Notes under the pieces: model-generated
Seen by the model: only the letters and a program-made list of their open reading frames with translations
Told to the model about the DNA's origin: nothing
Databases searched by the model: none
In this document: piece after piece, positions 53,610 through 63,205 of the stretch
Numbering within the stretch: position 1 is the stretch's first letter
Layout: each line of letters begins with the position of its first letter
Translations under genes and position numbers: made by a program
Source of the DNA: Bacteroidota bacterium
Lineage (GTDB): Bacteria > Bacteroidota > Bacteroidia > Chitinophagales > Chitinophagaceae
Reading direction: 5' to 3'
DNA: 64,000 nucleotides
Assembly: GCA_013285915.1 (NCBI GenBank)
Contig: JABDGS010000007.1
Location: 1-64,000 of the forward strand

Positions 53610-54428
53610 TTACTTCGCTGCAAGCTCGTTATACAATTCTAAATAGTCTGTTAAATCGCTATCCCACCCACTGAACGATAATACTTTTTTACCTTTTACT
53701 TTAGAAAATTCGTCGGCAAGTTTTTTATCAACTTTATCGGCACCAAAGGTAATTGCATCTGCAAAAGTCGCTCCGCCCCTAAACATAGCAGTATCGGTAC
53801 CTTCTTTGAAGAGCTCAAGATCTTTTTCCTTAATAACTGAATGTATATTGGCCCGCTCAACAAAATGAGCGCCCAGTTTTTCTTTAAACGTATGCTGGCC
53901 AATGGTGAATACTACTTTGCTGTGGACAAATACAGGCTCTCTTTTGTACGCTGTTTTAAGGTACATAGGTATCAAGCCTGTCATCCACCCGCTGCAATGA
54001 ATAATGTCAGGCGGCCATCCAAACTTTTTTACGGTTTCTAATGCCCCTTTGCAAAAAAATATTGTTCTCAGGTCGTTATCATCAAACCAATTATCATTAT
54101 CGTCAGTAAAAATGTGCTTTCTCTTAAAAAAATCCTCATTATCCAAAAAATACACCTGCAGCCTTGCATTAGGCAGCGATGCCACTTTTATTTGCAATGG
54201 ATAGTCGTCGTTGTCAACAGAAACATTTATACCCGATAAACGAACAACCTCATGCAGCCGGTGCCTTCTTTCGTTTATAACGCCAAAACGCGGCATAATA
54301 CACCGAACCTCAAGTCCGCTGTCATTGCTTTTTATAGCCAGCCTATTTACTAATTCCGCAAATTCGGTAAGCTCTAAATAAGGCGACATTTCCGTAGCAA
54401 TGAATAAAATTCTTTTCTTTGTTGACAT
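53610..54428 (-). CDS. Glycogen/starch-synthase N-terminal (GT5) domain protein
   Basis: 272 residues from the ATG at 54428; an earlier in-frame ATG lies upstream of the -7 box and is excluded. The protein begins KKRILFIATEMSPYLELTEF and contains PPDIIHCSGWMTGLIP, as in GT5 glycogen synthase N-domains. However, the KxGGL motif is replaced (TEFAEL) and the whole C-terminal GT-B half is missing. It is therefore probably not a glycogen synthase, despite frequent annotation as one. Cotranscribed with DUF4270 and divergent from panC. Confidence 0.8.
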   Translation of the reverse strand: MSTKKRILFIATEMSPYLELTEFAELVNRLAIKSNDSGLEVRCIMPRFGVINERRHRLHEVVRLSGINVSVDNDDYPLQIKVASLPNARLQVYFLDNEDFFKRKHIFTDDNDNWFDDNDLRTIFFCKGALETVKKFGWPPDIIHCSGWMTGLIPMYLKTAYKREPVFVHSKVVFTIGQHTFKEKLGAHFVERANIHSVIKEKDLELFKEGTDTAMFRGGATFADAITFGADKVDKKLADEFSKVKGKKVLSFSGWDSDLTDYLELYNELAAK

Positions 54429-54462
54429 TAGCGTGCAATGTTTAGGCAAAAAAATAAGGCTG

Positions 54463-54470
54463 CAAAGGTA
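54463..54470 (-). promoter_or_regulatory. TAnnTTTG -7 box for the GT5-DUF4270 unit
   Basis: The minus strand reads TACCTTTG followed by CAGCC, exact consensus, 35 bp before the start at 54428. Confidence 0.6.
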
Positions 54471-54520
54471 CAAAAAATGCTTATACACTCAACACGTTAC
54501 TTTGTTTATTACCATTTTAA

Positions 54521-55375
54521 ATGCAAAGAATGATTGTTCTTAAAGACTCAAAAGCCCTTAAAAAACGCCTGGCAACTATGAGGAGCCAGTCGCAATCCAT
54601 TGGTTTTGTGCCTACTATGGGGGCGCTGCATCAAGGTCATCTTGCCCTGGTGCAGCAAAGCAAACGACAGTGTTCTGTTACCGTTTGCTCAATATTTGTG
54701 AACCCCACCCAGTTTAATGACCCGCGCGATTTTGAAAAATACCCCGTTACTATTGAGAATGACATTTTACTGCTTGAGCAAAATAATACCGATATCCTGT
54801 TTATTCCGTCGGTTGCGGAAATGTATCCAGAGGGGCTAAAGGATGGTATACATTACGATATAGGATACCTGGAAAATATTTTGGAGGGATATTACAGGCC
54901 GGGGCATTTCCAGGGCGTTTGCCGGGTGCTGCACAAATTTCTTGATATTGTTGAACCTGATGTAATGTTTATGGGCAGCAAAGACTATCAACAATGCATG
55001 GTAGTTAAACGCCTTATAGAATTATTTGCAATACCAACCCGGTTGCAAATTGTTGACACCCTGCGTGAACCTGATGGATTGGCCATGAGCAGCAGGAACC
55101 TGCGACTAAATGCAAGAGACAGGCAAAGCGCCACGGCCATTTACCATGCGCTTAATTTTATAAAAGAAAACATACACTACAAAGAAATAGTGGGTTTAAG
55201 GCAAGGGGCGGCGAAAATGATAAGCGAAGCAGGTTTTGAAAAAATAGACTATATTGAAATATGCGATGCGCAAACCCTGCAGCCGGTTACTAATATTGAG
55301 GGCCAAACTAAACTGGTAGCCCTTGTTGCGGCCTTTATTGGCGGTGTACGGCTTATTGACAACATGATGATTTAA
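54521..55375 (+). CDS. panC: Pantothenate synthetase
   Basis: 284 residues. The nucleotidyltransferase HIGH-type motif is PTMGALHQGH (31-40), and further signatures are VNPTQFNDPRDFEKYP and the SSRN loop after REPDGLAM. It joins pantoate and beta-alanine with ATP to form pantothenate, the coenzyme A precursor. The ATG at 54530 is a possible shorter start. panD, which makes the beta-alanine, follows 98 bp downstream with its own -7 box. Confidence 0.96.
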   Translation: MQRMIVLKDSKALKKRLATMRSQSQSIGFVPTMGALHQGHLALVQQSKRQCSVTVCSIFVNPTQFNDPRDFEKYPVTIENDILLLEQNNTDILFIPSVAEMYPEGLKDGIHYDIGYLENILEGYYRPGHFQGVCRVLHKFLDIVEPDVMFMGSKDYQQCMVVKRLIELFAIPTRLQIVDTLREPDGLAMSSRNLRLNARDRQSATAIYHALNFIKENIHYKEIVGLRQGAAKMISEAGFEKIDYIEICDAQTLQPVTNIEGQTKLVALVAAFIGGVRLIDNMMI

Positions 55376-55457
55376 CAAGTTTTAGGGCTATACGTTACCG
55401 GTGATTATAATTCGGCACGTATTACCCACTCAACTAACCGGGCAATTAACAATTTAT

Positions 55458-55465
55458 TACCTTTG
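55458..55465 (+). promoter_or_regulatory. TAnnTTTG -7 box for panD
   Basis: TACCTTTG, exact consensus; its last base is 8 nt before the panD ATG, implying a nearly leaderless mRNA. Confidence 0.6.
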
Positions 55466-55473
55466 CCGCCTTT

Positions 55474-55818
55474 ATGCAGATAGAAGTATTAAAATCGAAG
55501 ATCCACCGCGCTGTTATTACCGAGGCAAACCTTAACTATGTTGGCAGCCTTACGCTTGATGAGGACCTTATGGATGCTGCCAATATGATTGAAAATGAAA
55601 AAATACAGGTAGTTAATGTAAATAACGGCGAACGCATTGAGACCTATATAATTAAAGGTAAACGTGGCAGCGGTACTGTGTGCCTTAACGGCCCTGCAGC
55701 ACGCAGGGGAGCGGTTGGCGATATAATAATAGTCATTTCGTACGCAACCATGGATTTTGATATTGCTAAAACTTTTAAACCGTCTATAATATTCCCTAAA
55801 GAGGGTAACAAGCTGTAG
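55474..55818 (+). CDS. panD: Aspartate 1-decarboxylase
   Basis: 114-residue proenzyme. Self-cleavage between Gly24 and Ser25 (NYVGSLTLD) creates the pyruvoyl group. [20 protein letters not shown] and [13 protein letters not shown] are the other family signatures. It decarboxylates aspartate to beta-alanine for panC. Whether a PanZ/PanM maturation factor is needed cannot be seen here. Confidence 0.96.
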   Translation: MQIEVLKSKIHRAVITEANLNYVGSLTLDEDLMDAANMIENEKIQVVNVNNGERIETYIIKGKRGSGTVCLNGPAARRGAVGDIIIVISYATMDFDIAKTFKPSIIFPKEGNKL

Positions 55819-55876
55819 TTAATAGTACTTTAACGATGCCTGTTAATTTTTCTTGCTTATATTGCCTGTTGTTTGC

Positions 55877-56890
55877 ATGAAAAAAACATACCCCATTATA
55901 TTAAAGTATGCCCTTGTATTTGGAATAATAGCTTTTTTAATTTGGCTTTCTTTCCATCATTTTACCAGTAAAAACTGGGAAGAAATGAGAAGTGCATTAC
56001 AACAGGCAAGATATATTTTACTGTTGCCTGTTTTTATATTGCTGTTGCTGAGCCATATTTTCAGAACACTTAGATGGAAGCAGCTTGTTGAACCAATGGG
56101 TTACAACCCGCCCTTATTCGATTTGTACTGCGCTTTACTTGTGGGGTACCTGACCAACCAGTTTTTACCCCGTGGCGGCGAGGTAATACGGTGCACAGTA
56201 ATAGCCAGGCAGCATAAAATACCTTTGGAAAAACTAATAGGCACCATTATTACCGAGAGGGCGGTTGACCTAATTTGCCTGTTGCTATTGGGTGTATCGA
56301 TATTCTTTATACAATATGGTTTATTTGGCATGTATTTAAAAAACATCCTGAATATAATAACATCTGCACCAAAAGGTGAACAAATAAAACACTGGCTTAT
56401 TTTGCTGGGAGTATTGGTGACCATTGTGGGCGCAGTATATGTTATAAGAAGAGTTAGCAGAAAATTTTCAGTTTTTTTTGTAAGGATATTTAAAGGGTTT
56501 AAAGAAGGTTTTTCAAGTATAAAAAAAGTGCGCAGCAGGTTTAAGTTTGTTGCGTTTACGCTGCTTATGTGGTGCTGCTATATATTTTCTACATGGTTAG
56601 GTTGTTTTGCCATGCACGAGACACAAGACCTTAATCTTTCATGTGGTATAATTTTACTTTTCGCCGGCACATTAGGCATTATAGTAACACCAGGCGGGGT
56701 GGGTGCCTACCCTATTGCTATACAACAAGCTTTGCTGTTATACAACATTAACGATAGTATCGGGTTAGCGTTTGGCTGGCTTTTATGGGGCTCACAATTT
56801 ATTTTTACAACAGTTTTTGGTACATTAGCCTACATAGCCATAAACGTTAGGAAAAGGAATTATGAAAAACACAGCATTCGCACCGCATAA
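55877..56890 (+). CDS. Lysylphosphatidylglycerol synthase TM-region / UPF0104 membrane protein
   Basis: About 337 residues from the ATG at 55877; an in-frame TTG 24 bp upstream is unlikely. Around eight transmembrane helices. SHIFRTLRWKQLVEPMGY, GYLTNQFLPRGGEVIR and ITERAVDLICLL are the family's loop motifs, and GTLGIIVTPGGVGAYPIAIQ is the typical late glycine-rich segment. There is no cytoplasmic synthase domain. Relatives are proposed lipid flippases. The gene overlaps rfaE2 by 29 bp. Confidence 0.88.
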   Translation: MKKTYPIILKYALVFGIIAFLIWLSFHHFTSKNWEEMRSALQQARYILLLPVFILLLLSHIFRTLRWKQLVEPMGYNPPLFDLYCALLVGYLTNQFLPRGGEVIRCTVIARQHKIPLEKLIGTIITERAVDLICLLLLGVSIFFIQYGLFGMYLKNILNIITSAPKGEQIKHWLILLGVLVTIVGAVYVIRRVSRKFSVFFVRIFKGFKEGFSSIKKVRSRFKFVAFTLLMWCCYIFSTWLGCFAMHETQDLNLSCGIILLFAGTLGIIVTPGGVGAYPIAIQQALLLYNINDSIGLAFGWLLWGSQFIFTTVFGTLAYIAINVRKRNYEKHSIRTA

Positions 56891-57356
56891 AATTATAACC
56901 CTTAAGCAATTACAGCCATTTTTAGCCACGGCAAGGCTTACCGGCAAAACAATTGCTTTTACCAATGGTTGTTACGACATTTTACACGAAGGGCATATTT
57001 TTTCGCTTTCGCAGGCCGCGTCACAGGCTGATATTCTTATTGTAGGCGTAAATTCAGATGCAAGTGTAAGAAAGCTAAAAGGCGAAGGCAGACCGGTTAA
57101 CAATCAACATTCCCGGTCTCTTATACTTGCCTCGCTGATAATAACAGATGCTGTGGTTATTTTTGATGAGGACACGCCCCTTAGCCTGATAACATCCATA
57201 AAACCAGACGTATTGGTTAAAGGGGGCGACTACACCATTGAACAGATTGTTGGCGCTAAAGAGGTAATTGATAATGGTGGCCGCGTGGTTATTAACCCTA
57301 TAATCCCTAATTTTTCAACAACTGCAATAATTGACAAAATAAAGCAGCTTAACTAA
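56862..57356 (+). CDS. rfaE2: D-glycero-beta-D-manno-heptose 1-phosphate adenylyltransferase
   Basis: 164 residues, the cytidylyltransferase-like domain alone. NGCYDILHEGH (35-45) holds the HxGH nucleotide-binding motif; GVNSDASVRKLKGEGRPVN and VLVKGGDYT are the signatures of the RfaE C-terminal domain. It activates heptose for surface glycans such as lipopolysaccharide core. The kinase partner (rfaE1/hldA) is not in the window. It overlaps the upstream membrane-protein gene by 29 bp. Confidence 0.92.
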   Translation: MKNTAFAPHKIITLKQLQPFLATARLTGKTIAFTNGCYDILHEGHIFSLSQAASQADILIVGVNSDASVRKLKGEGRPVNNQHSRSLILASLIITDAVVIFDEDTPLSLITSIKPDVLVKGGDYTIEQIVGAKEVIDNGGRVVINPIIPNFSTTAIIDKIKQLN

Positions 57357-57536
57357 TAGCATAACAGCATTTTATATAAACTTAACATTGCATCTGCCCG
57401 CTTCTTATTTACTTTGGCTGCCGCCTTGGTAAACTATTTACAAAACCCGGATCGTTATTTAGCGCACGCGCAAAAATTATATTTCCGCCGGTTTTAGTGC
57501 AGGGCTGGTGCTTGCCATTAAGAAAACTATTTTCAA

Positions 57537-59621
57537 ATGAAAAACTTAATTGCCAGGGATATTAGCTGGTTAAGCTTTAACGCACGGGTATTGCAGGAAG
57601 CAAACGACGCAACTGTACCTTTACGCGAACGGATACGCTTTTTGGGCATCCACTCCAACAATCTTGACGAATTTTTCAGGGTACGCGTGGCTACCCTTAG
57701 GCGTATGATCGAGCTGGGTGCAAAAAAAGGTAATATGCACCTGGAAAAAAACCCACAACAGATTTTAGACCAGATACAAACCATTGTATTGCAGCAGCAA
57801 AATGAGTTTCACCGCATTTGGGACGGCATTTTGGAAGAATTGAAGAAAGACCAGATACTACTGGTGTCTGAAAAACAATTGAACAAGGATCAAAAATTGT
57901 TTGTAAAAAGATTTTTTGACGAGGAGGTCCGCTCAAATATCATCCCCCTGCTTATTGAAACGCTGCCCCAACTACCTTACCTGCGCGATAAAAGCCTGTA
58001 CTTAGGTGTTGTAATGCGCAAGAAAGAGTCTGCTTACGACCAAAAATATGCGTTGATCGAGATACCCAGCCGCATACTGGGCCGCTTTGTAAAATTGCCC
58101 GCAAAAGATGGGGAGACAAACATAATGCTGCTTGAAGATGTGGTGCGGTTTAACCTGCCATATATATTCTCTTATTTTGGCTATGATACGTTTGATGCCC
58201 ATATTTTTAAGGTAACCAAGGACGCAGAGATAGATATTGACAATGACGTTTCAACTTCGTTTGTTCAAAAAATTGAAAGTGGTTTAAAAAACAGGCGTAA
58301 GGGCAAGCCCGTAAGGTTTATTTACGACAAAGAAATGGACGCCGGGCTGCTTGAGTATTTGATGAAACGGTTAAACCTTGCCAGGAAAGATAATATTATA
58401 CCCGGCGGCCGCATACATAATTTCAGGCATTTTATGGATTTCCCCGACGTGTTTAAAAGCAAGAGTACCCGCCGCCAGGCATTTACCCATCCTGAATTAA
58501 AAGATACATTGCGTGTAACCGACGTAATTGTGGAGAAGGATGTAATGCTGCATTTTCCATTTCATTCTTTCGATTCTGTGATTGACTTGTTGCGCGAAGC
58601 GGCCATGGACCCATTTGTAACATCTATTAAAATTACCGCATACAGGCTGGCTTCAAATTCAAAAGTTATTAATGCCCTTATTAATGCTGTGCGCAATGGC
58701 AAGGAAGTAGTGGTGATGCTTGAGCTTAGGGCAAGGTTTGACGAGGAAGCCAACCTTGAATGGAAAAAAATATTGGAAGAAGAAGGTGTTAAGGTATTAC
58801 TGGGGATTAACAATTTAAAAGTGCATGCCAAGCTTTGTATAATTAAAAGGCGTGTAAATAAAAAAATAATACAATACGGCTTTGTAAGCACCGGAAACCT
58901 TAATGAAAAAACAGCAAGGGTATATGCAGACCATTGCCTGCTTACCAGCAACCGGAATATTATGGCCGATATTAACAGGATATTTCGTTACCTGGAAAAC
59001 CCTAAAACCGGACACGCCCAGTTAAAAGCCTGTAAAACTTTAATGGTTTGCCCCGTAGGCATGCGGATGCAACTCGTAAAATTGATCAATGCCGAAATAA
59101 AAAATGCAAAGGCTGGCAAGCCTGCTTCAATTATTATAAAGATTAACTCATTAAGCGACACGGGCTTTATTTTAAAGCTATATGAAGCGGCGGCATCGGG
59201 TGTTGATGTGCAGTTTGTAGTACGGGGCATTTTTTGTGCTGTACCACAGCAGAAAAAACTTAAGAACAACATGCACGCCATAAGCATTGTAGATGAGTAC
59301 CTGGAGCATGCAAGGGTGATGATATTTGGTAATGCCGGCAAAGAAAAAATATACATTTCATCTGCCGACTGGATGGTGCGTAACCTTGATCACCGTGTTG
59401 AGGCCGCTACGCCGGTTACTGACCCGCAAATAAAGCAGGAACTGAAGGATATTATCCACATTCAATTAAGAGATAATGTAAAGGCACGGATATTGGATAA
59501 TGAGCTTTTAAATAACTATGTATCTTCCGCGGGTAAAAAGAAAATACGCAGCCAGGTGGAAACGTATAATTACCTGCACCAGAAAATAACTAAAATTGTA
59601 AATGAAGCTGGCAGCAATTGA
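57537..59621 (+). CDS. ppk1: Polyphosphate kinase 1
   Basis: 694 residues. The N-terminal helical domain (RDISWLSFNARVLQEA) is followed by phospholipase-D-like domains. The autophosphorylated histidine is His430 in NNLKVHAKLCII. The second catalytic His is His591 in EYLEHARVMIFG. It polymerises ATP gamma phosphates into polyphosphate. Its end overlaps the start of ppx by 20 bp, so synthesis and breakdown of polyphosphate are coupled genetically. Confidence 0.96.
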   Translation: MKNLIARDISWLSFNARVLQEANDATVPLRERIRFLGIHSNNLDEFFRVRVATLRRMIELGAKKGNMHLEKNPQQILDQIQTIVLQQQNEFHRIWDGILEELKKDQILLVSEKQLNKDQKLFVKRFFDEEVRSNIIPLLIETLPQLPYLRDKSLYLGVVMRKKESAYDQKYALIEIPSRILGRFVKLPAKDGETNIMLLEDVVRFNLPYIFSYFGYDTFDAHIFKVTKDAEIDIDNDVSTSFVQKIESGLKNRRKGKPVRFIYDKEMDAGLLEYLMKRLNLARKDNIIPGGRIHNFRHFMDFPDVFKSKSTRRQAFTHPELKDTLRVTDVIVEKDVMLHFPFHSFDSVIDLLREAAMDPFVTSIKITAYRLASNSKVINALINAVRNGKEVVVMLELRARFDEEANLEWKKILEEEGVKVLLGINNLKVHAKLCIIKRRVNKKIIQYGFVSTGNLNEKTARVYADHCLLTSNRNIMADINRIFRYLENPKTGHAQLKACKTLMVCPVGMRMQLVKLINAEIKNAKAGKPASIIIKINSLSDTGFILKLYEAAASGVDVQFVVRGIFCAVPQQKKLKNNMHAISIVDEYLEHARVMIFGNAGKEKIYISSADWMVRNLDHRVEAATPVTDPQIKQELKDIIHIQLRDNVKARILDNELLNNYVSSAGKKKIRSQVETYNYLHQKITKIVNEAGSN

Positions 59622-60492
59622 TATTGGAAGTAATGCAGCACGGCTGCTGATATCAGAAGTAACGGTTAGTGACGATGGGAAGCCCCTTTTTAACAAGCTT
59701 AACCTGGTGCGCGTGCCTTTGCGGCTTGGTTTTGATGTATTTGAAAGAGGTGAAATAAGCGCAGCAAGGGTTAACATGATAATGGAAACCATGCTGGCAT
59801 ATAAGCACCTTATAAAGGTGTACGGCGTTAGCCATACAAAAGCCTGCGCCACCAGTGCTATGCGCGATGCCGTAAATGCGCAGGATATTATTAAAAAGGT
59901 TAAGCAGGAAACTGGAATTGAAATAAAAGTAATTAGCGGTGATGATGAAGCATCGTTTATTTATGAGAACCATATAGCTGAGAACCTTGATAAAGAGCAT
60001 AGTTACCTGTATATTGATGTTGGTGGCGGCAGTACGGAACTTACATTTTTTGCGGAAGGCAAATTAAAATACAAAGACTCTTTCAATATTGGTACCATAC
60101 GCCTGCTAAAGAACATGGTTACCGAAGCACACTGGGATGAAATGCGCGACCATATAAAAACAAACACAAAAAGTAAACTGCCCCTTATTGCAATTGGATC
60201 TGGCGGCAACATAAACAAGATATTTTCAGTAAGTAAGAAGAAGGAAGGCCGCCCCCTGCAACTTGACTTACTGAAAGATTATTACAAAGAACTTTCAAGC
60301 GTTAGCCTTGAAGAACGCATACGCATTTATAAACTTCGTGAAGACCGCGCCGATGTTATTGTACCAGCCTTACAGATATACATAAACGTTATGCGCTGGG
60401 CAGATATTAATGAAATTTATGTACCCAAAATTGGGTTGGCCGACGGCCTGATCCAAAACCTGTACGAGGAGATTAATAAAGAAGCTGTATAA
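59602..60492 (+). CDS. ppx: Exopolyphosphatase / GppA family phosphatase
   Basis: 296 residues. The actin-like ATPase-fold phosphate motif DIGSNAARLLI starts at residue 7, and DVGGGSTEL lies near 139-147. Only the two Ppx/GppA core domains are present; the C-terminal HD-like extension of E. coli Ppx is missing, as usual in Bacteroidota. It hydrolyses polyphosphate or pppGpp. Overlaps ppk1 by 20 bp. Confidence 0.93.
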   Translation: MKLAAIDIGSNAARLLISEVTVSDDGKPLFNKLNLVRVPLRLGFDVFERGEISAARVNMIMETMLAYKHLIKVYGVSHTKACATSAMRDAVNAQDIIKKVKQETGIEIKVISGDDEASFIYENHIAENLDKEHSYLYIDVGGGSTELTFFAEGKLKYKDSFNIGTIRLLKNMVTEAHWDEMRDHIKTNTKSKLPLIAIGSGGNINKIFSVSKKKEGRPLQLDLLKDYYKELSSVSLEERIRIYKLREDRADVIVPALQIYINVMRWADINEIYVPKIGLADGLIQNLYEEINKEAV

Positions 60493-60496
60493 AAAG

Positions 60497-60525
60497 GGTC
60501 AATAAGTCATTGGTCAATAGTCATT
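60497..60525. repeat. Tandem GGTCAATA(A)GTCATT repeat
   Basis: Two adjoining copies (15 and 14 bases), differing by one A, lie just after ppx. Similar short repeats are common between genes in Bacteroidota. No function known. Confidence 0.7.
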
Positions 60526-60568
60526 CAATTGTTGTTTTATTCTCTCCGCTTTAATCATTCAATCTCCA

Positions 60569-60946
60569 TTATATCTCCACAACTTTCGTTTTACTTACAA
60601 AATCATGCAGGGTTGCGTCAAGAAATGGGATGAATAAGAAATCAATAATAATAACACGCGTAAAGCTGCGCACTAAAACCTGCCAAAACGCGGGGCGCTT
60701 ATTCCGCAAATTAACAACCTTGCTCATTGAAAGCCACTTACCGGGTGTGCGTGTAAAAATGGTTTCAAAAATAATATAATATATTACGAGGGTTACCCAA
60801 AAGAAAATGTAAAAATCAATGTCGCCCACATGGTAATAAAACACGTAAAAACTATGCCACCTGTAAAAGCCAAAACTTATAAAAAAAACAAGCAGTGTAT
60901 CAATAATAAAATTTAATATCCTTGTACCAACGCCAACATTATTCAT
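60569..60946 (-). CDS. RDD-family membrane protein
   Basis: 125 residues with three transmembrane segments. The RDD signature residues are visible: GTRILNFIIDTLLVFF (Arg and Asp in the first helix) and later TPGKWLSMSKVVN. Function of the family is largely unknown; some members are linked to ion tolerance. Single gene convergent with ppx. Confidence 0.87.
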   Translation of the reverse strand: MNNVGVGTRILNFIIDTLLVFFISFGFYRWHSFYVFYYHVGDIDFYIFFWVTLVIYYIIFETIFTRTPGKWLSMSKVVNLRNKRPAFWQVLVRSFTRVIIIDFLFIPFLDATLHDFVSKTKVVEI

Positions 60947-60996
60947 GCTGCAAAGATGAAGTTTTTAAATTTTAAAAAATCTGTAAAATTTAGTTG

Positions 60997-62235
60997 TTAC
61001 TTTTTTTCCAGCTTATCCAGTTTTTTCTGTGTTTCGGGCAAATCTTTTTGTATTGCCAGTGCCTTTTTAAAGCTCTCAATAGCTTTGGCCCTGTTGCCTG
61101 CATCGCTGTAAATATCCCCCAGCGTATCAAAAGCACCGGCACTTTCAGGGTAATTTGTGGTATTTAACAGGGCTAAGTATTCGGCAGCATCACTGTGTTT
61201 TGTGGCAGAGGCCTGGTAAGCCAGTTGGTTGATAAAATCTTCCGGTGGCGATACTTTTATACCCATGCGTGCGGAAATGGTATCGTAATGGCTTACAAAC
61301 CTGCTGGCTACAACCATTGTGATGTCCGAGAAATCCTTTCCGGTAAAACGGGGCTTGAAATAATCAAAAATAAAATGAAGCCCATCATATTCCGTAATAA
61401 GCGGTACCGAGCCATGGTCGTCATTGTTATAATACCTGCTTAAAAACCGGAGGCCACTTGAGCCACCCGCGCTCAATGTATGATTTAACGCCAGAATTGA
61501 ACGTATGTGCTTACTATCCGGTACAGTATCAAGCTGCACTTTTGTAGTATCCATACCGGCTTCCATGGTATTGGCAATACCAAGAAACAAAGAAGTACCT
61601 TTAAAGTCTGTGGTCACTAAATTTTTTTGAACCTCGCCAAGCAGTTTTTTACCATCCCACCACATGCTTGGGTCAATAGCAATATAGGCGTTGAATAATT
61701 TCGGCCGGTGCATTAAAGTGTTTATCACGGTAAGGCCGCCAAACGAGTGGCCTATCAATATCTTGTAGGGATTTGCAGGGTATAACGAGTCAATATGCGG
61801 CATCAATTCTTTTTCAATAAACGACATAAACTGTTCGCCGCCGCCAGACGTTTTAGAGCTGGCGCTATCCATATAAGGCGGGTCAACCGTTACATGTGTG
61901 GGGGTTAAATCCCTGGTACGGTCGGTATTTGGGATACCCACAATTATCATTTCAGGGCAAACATTATTACCGGCCAGCTGCTCAACCATTGCCGATACGG
62001 GTGAAAAATGCGAATCTCCGTCAAGGAGGTAAATTACCGGGTAATGCTGCTTGCTGCCGGGCTTAGTTGTATAACTATTTGGCAAATGCACATAAATTCT
62101 TCTTTCTTCCTTTAACAGGTTGGAATGCAGGCTGTCAATTGTACCGATATTTATTTTATTGTCGGTATTGCTGCCGGGCTTAGTACAGGCGGCAAAAAAA
62201 GAAATGCCTATAACGCAGGCAAAAAAATATTTCAT
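60997..62235 (-). CDS. Alpha/beta-hydrolase esterase lipoprotein with C-terminal TPR
   Basis: 412 residues. Lipobox with Cys17 (FFAACTK). The esterase (PF00756-type) domain has the nucleophile elbow GHSFGG (Ser164) after YPVIYLLDGD and ahead of IDPSMWWDG, as in enterobactin-esterase/FrmB-like proteins. The last ~50 residues are a tetratricopeptide unit (DTLGDIYSDAGNRAKAIESF). It likely hydrolyses an ester (siderophore, carbohydrate or lipid) in the periplasm; which one is not decidable. The TPR fusion suggests a protein partner. Confidence 0.85.
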   Translation of the reverse strand: MKYFFACVIGISFFAACTKPGSNTDNKINIGTIDSLHSNLLKEERRIYVHLPNSYTTKPGSKQHYPVIYLLDGDSHFSPVSAMVEQLAGNNVCPEMIIVGIPNTDRTRDLTPTHVTVDPPYMDSASSKTSGGGEQFMSFIEKELMPHIDSLYPANPYKILIGHSFGGLTVINTLMHRPKLFNAYIAIDPSMWWDGKKLLGEVQKNLVTTDFKGTSLFLGIANTMEAGMDTTKVQLDTVPDSKHIRSILALNHTLSAGGSSGLRFLSRYYNNDDHGSVPLITEYDGLHFIFDYFKPRFTGKDFSDITMVVASRFVSHYDTISARMGIKVSPPEDFINQLAYQASATKHSDAAEYLALLNTTNYPESAGAFDTLGDIYSDAGNRAKAIESFKKALAIQKDLPETQKKLDKLEKK

Positions 62236-62341
62236 GCAGTGTTAGTGTTGGTTTGAAGACTGAATGTAGTAAATATAATGGTTTAACCAGCACCGATTAT
62301 GTAATCTGCAAATTAACGTGGGCAATGGCATTAGCCGCGAT

Positions 62342-63205
62342 TCAACTGGATATTGCGGGGGTATTTGACGGTTGCAAAACGCCGCCATCTTTCACAGGAT
62401 TATTACCCGCGCCTGGATATAACGTAAGCAGTAAGGGCAATACCTCAAAGTATGGAATACGCATTATAAAGTAGTCCATCACTAAAAAAAGAAGAAATAA
62501 AGCAACCAAAAGTTTGTCAAATTTTTTTGTGAAGAAACCAACTATAAAAAACAGCTCAAGTAATGTTGCCAGCAGGTATAATGTGTATGCCAGCCACGGA
62601 TTTTGCACAAGCCATAAAATAACACGGGATTGCCAATATTCCGGTGAGTTTGTGAGCAACTGTGTGTGCTGATAAAGAAGCACACCGCTCATCTGCAATG
62701 GTTGAAATATACCCCCCTGCCTTAGTTTCCATAAAGCTGCGGACACAAAAAAGAAAAGAAAAAAATACCGCAGGCCATCAAGCAATATTTTAAACATCTC
62801 CTGCTTTTGTGCCATAAAAATCAAAGGAAATAATAGCCATGCTGTATGTCCTTCAATGGAATTTGATGGGTACAGCGTATAACATTGAACGTACACCCAG
62901 TTTATTACCAGCATGCAAGCAGCGGTTATAAAAGCAGTACGCTGGTTGTTGCGGTAGTGCAAAAAATACAGGGCAGGGGCTGTGTAAAATAAGGCGTCAA
63001 ACAACATGCACCCTGCGTTGTTGTTCAATAACCATTTGTGCAGCCCTGTTTGCATAAATACCCAGGTAAACATATCCTCACGGGTGTAAAAAAAAGATGG
63101 CTGCAATTGGAACAAAAACATACCATTAATGTATTTATACAGCATTAGACCGTAAAAAATAATGCAGTATAAAACTATAACGGTGTATCGGTTGTCCTTC
63201 CTCAA
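62342..63205 (-). CDS. Multi-pass membrane protein, HTTM-like
   Basis: About 287 residues with seven or eight hydrophobic helices and an unstructured tail. YTREDMFTWVFMQTGLHKWL and a His-rich later loop (EGHTAWLLFPLIF) are reminiscent of HTTM (vitamin-K-dependent carboxylase-like) membrane domains, but the match is loose. The start shown is a TTG overlapping the stop of the upstream gene by 3-4 bp; the first ATG is 60 bp further in. Coupled with the upstream small membrane protein. Confidence 0.6.
   Translation of the reverse strand: MRKDNRYTVIVLYCIIFYGLMLYKYINGMFLFQLQPSFFYTREDMFTWVFMQTGLHKWLLNNNAGCMLFDALFYTAPALYFLHYRNNQRTAFITAACMLVINWVYVQCYTLYPSNSIEGHTAWLLFPLIFMAQKQEMFKILLDGLRYFFLFFFVSAALWKLRQGGIFQPLQMSGVLLYQHTQLLTNSPEYWQSRVILWLVQNPWLAYTLYLLATLLELFFIVGFFTKKFDKLLVALFLLFLVMDYFIMRIPYFEVLPLLLTLYPGAGNNPVKDGGVLQPSNTPAISS

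Noticed and set aside
54428-54488. Longer N-terminus for the GT5-domain protein starting at 54488
   Set aside because: This start lies upstream of the exact -7 box at 54463-54470, and the added residues do not resemble the family; the ATG at 54428 is preferred.
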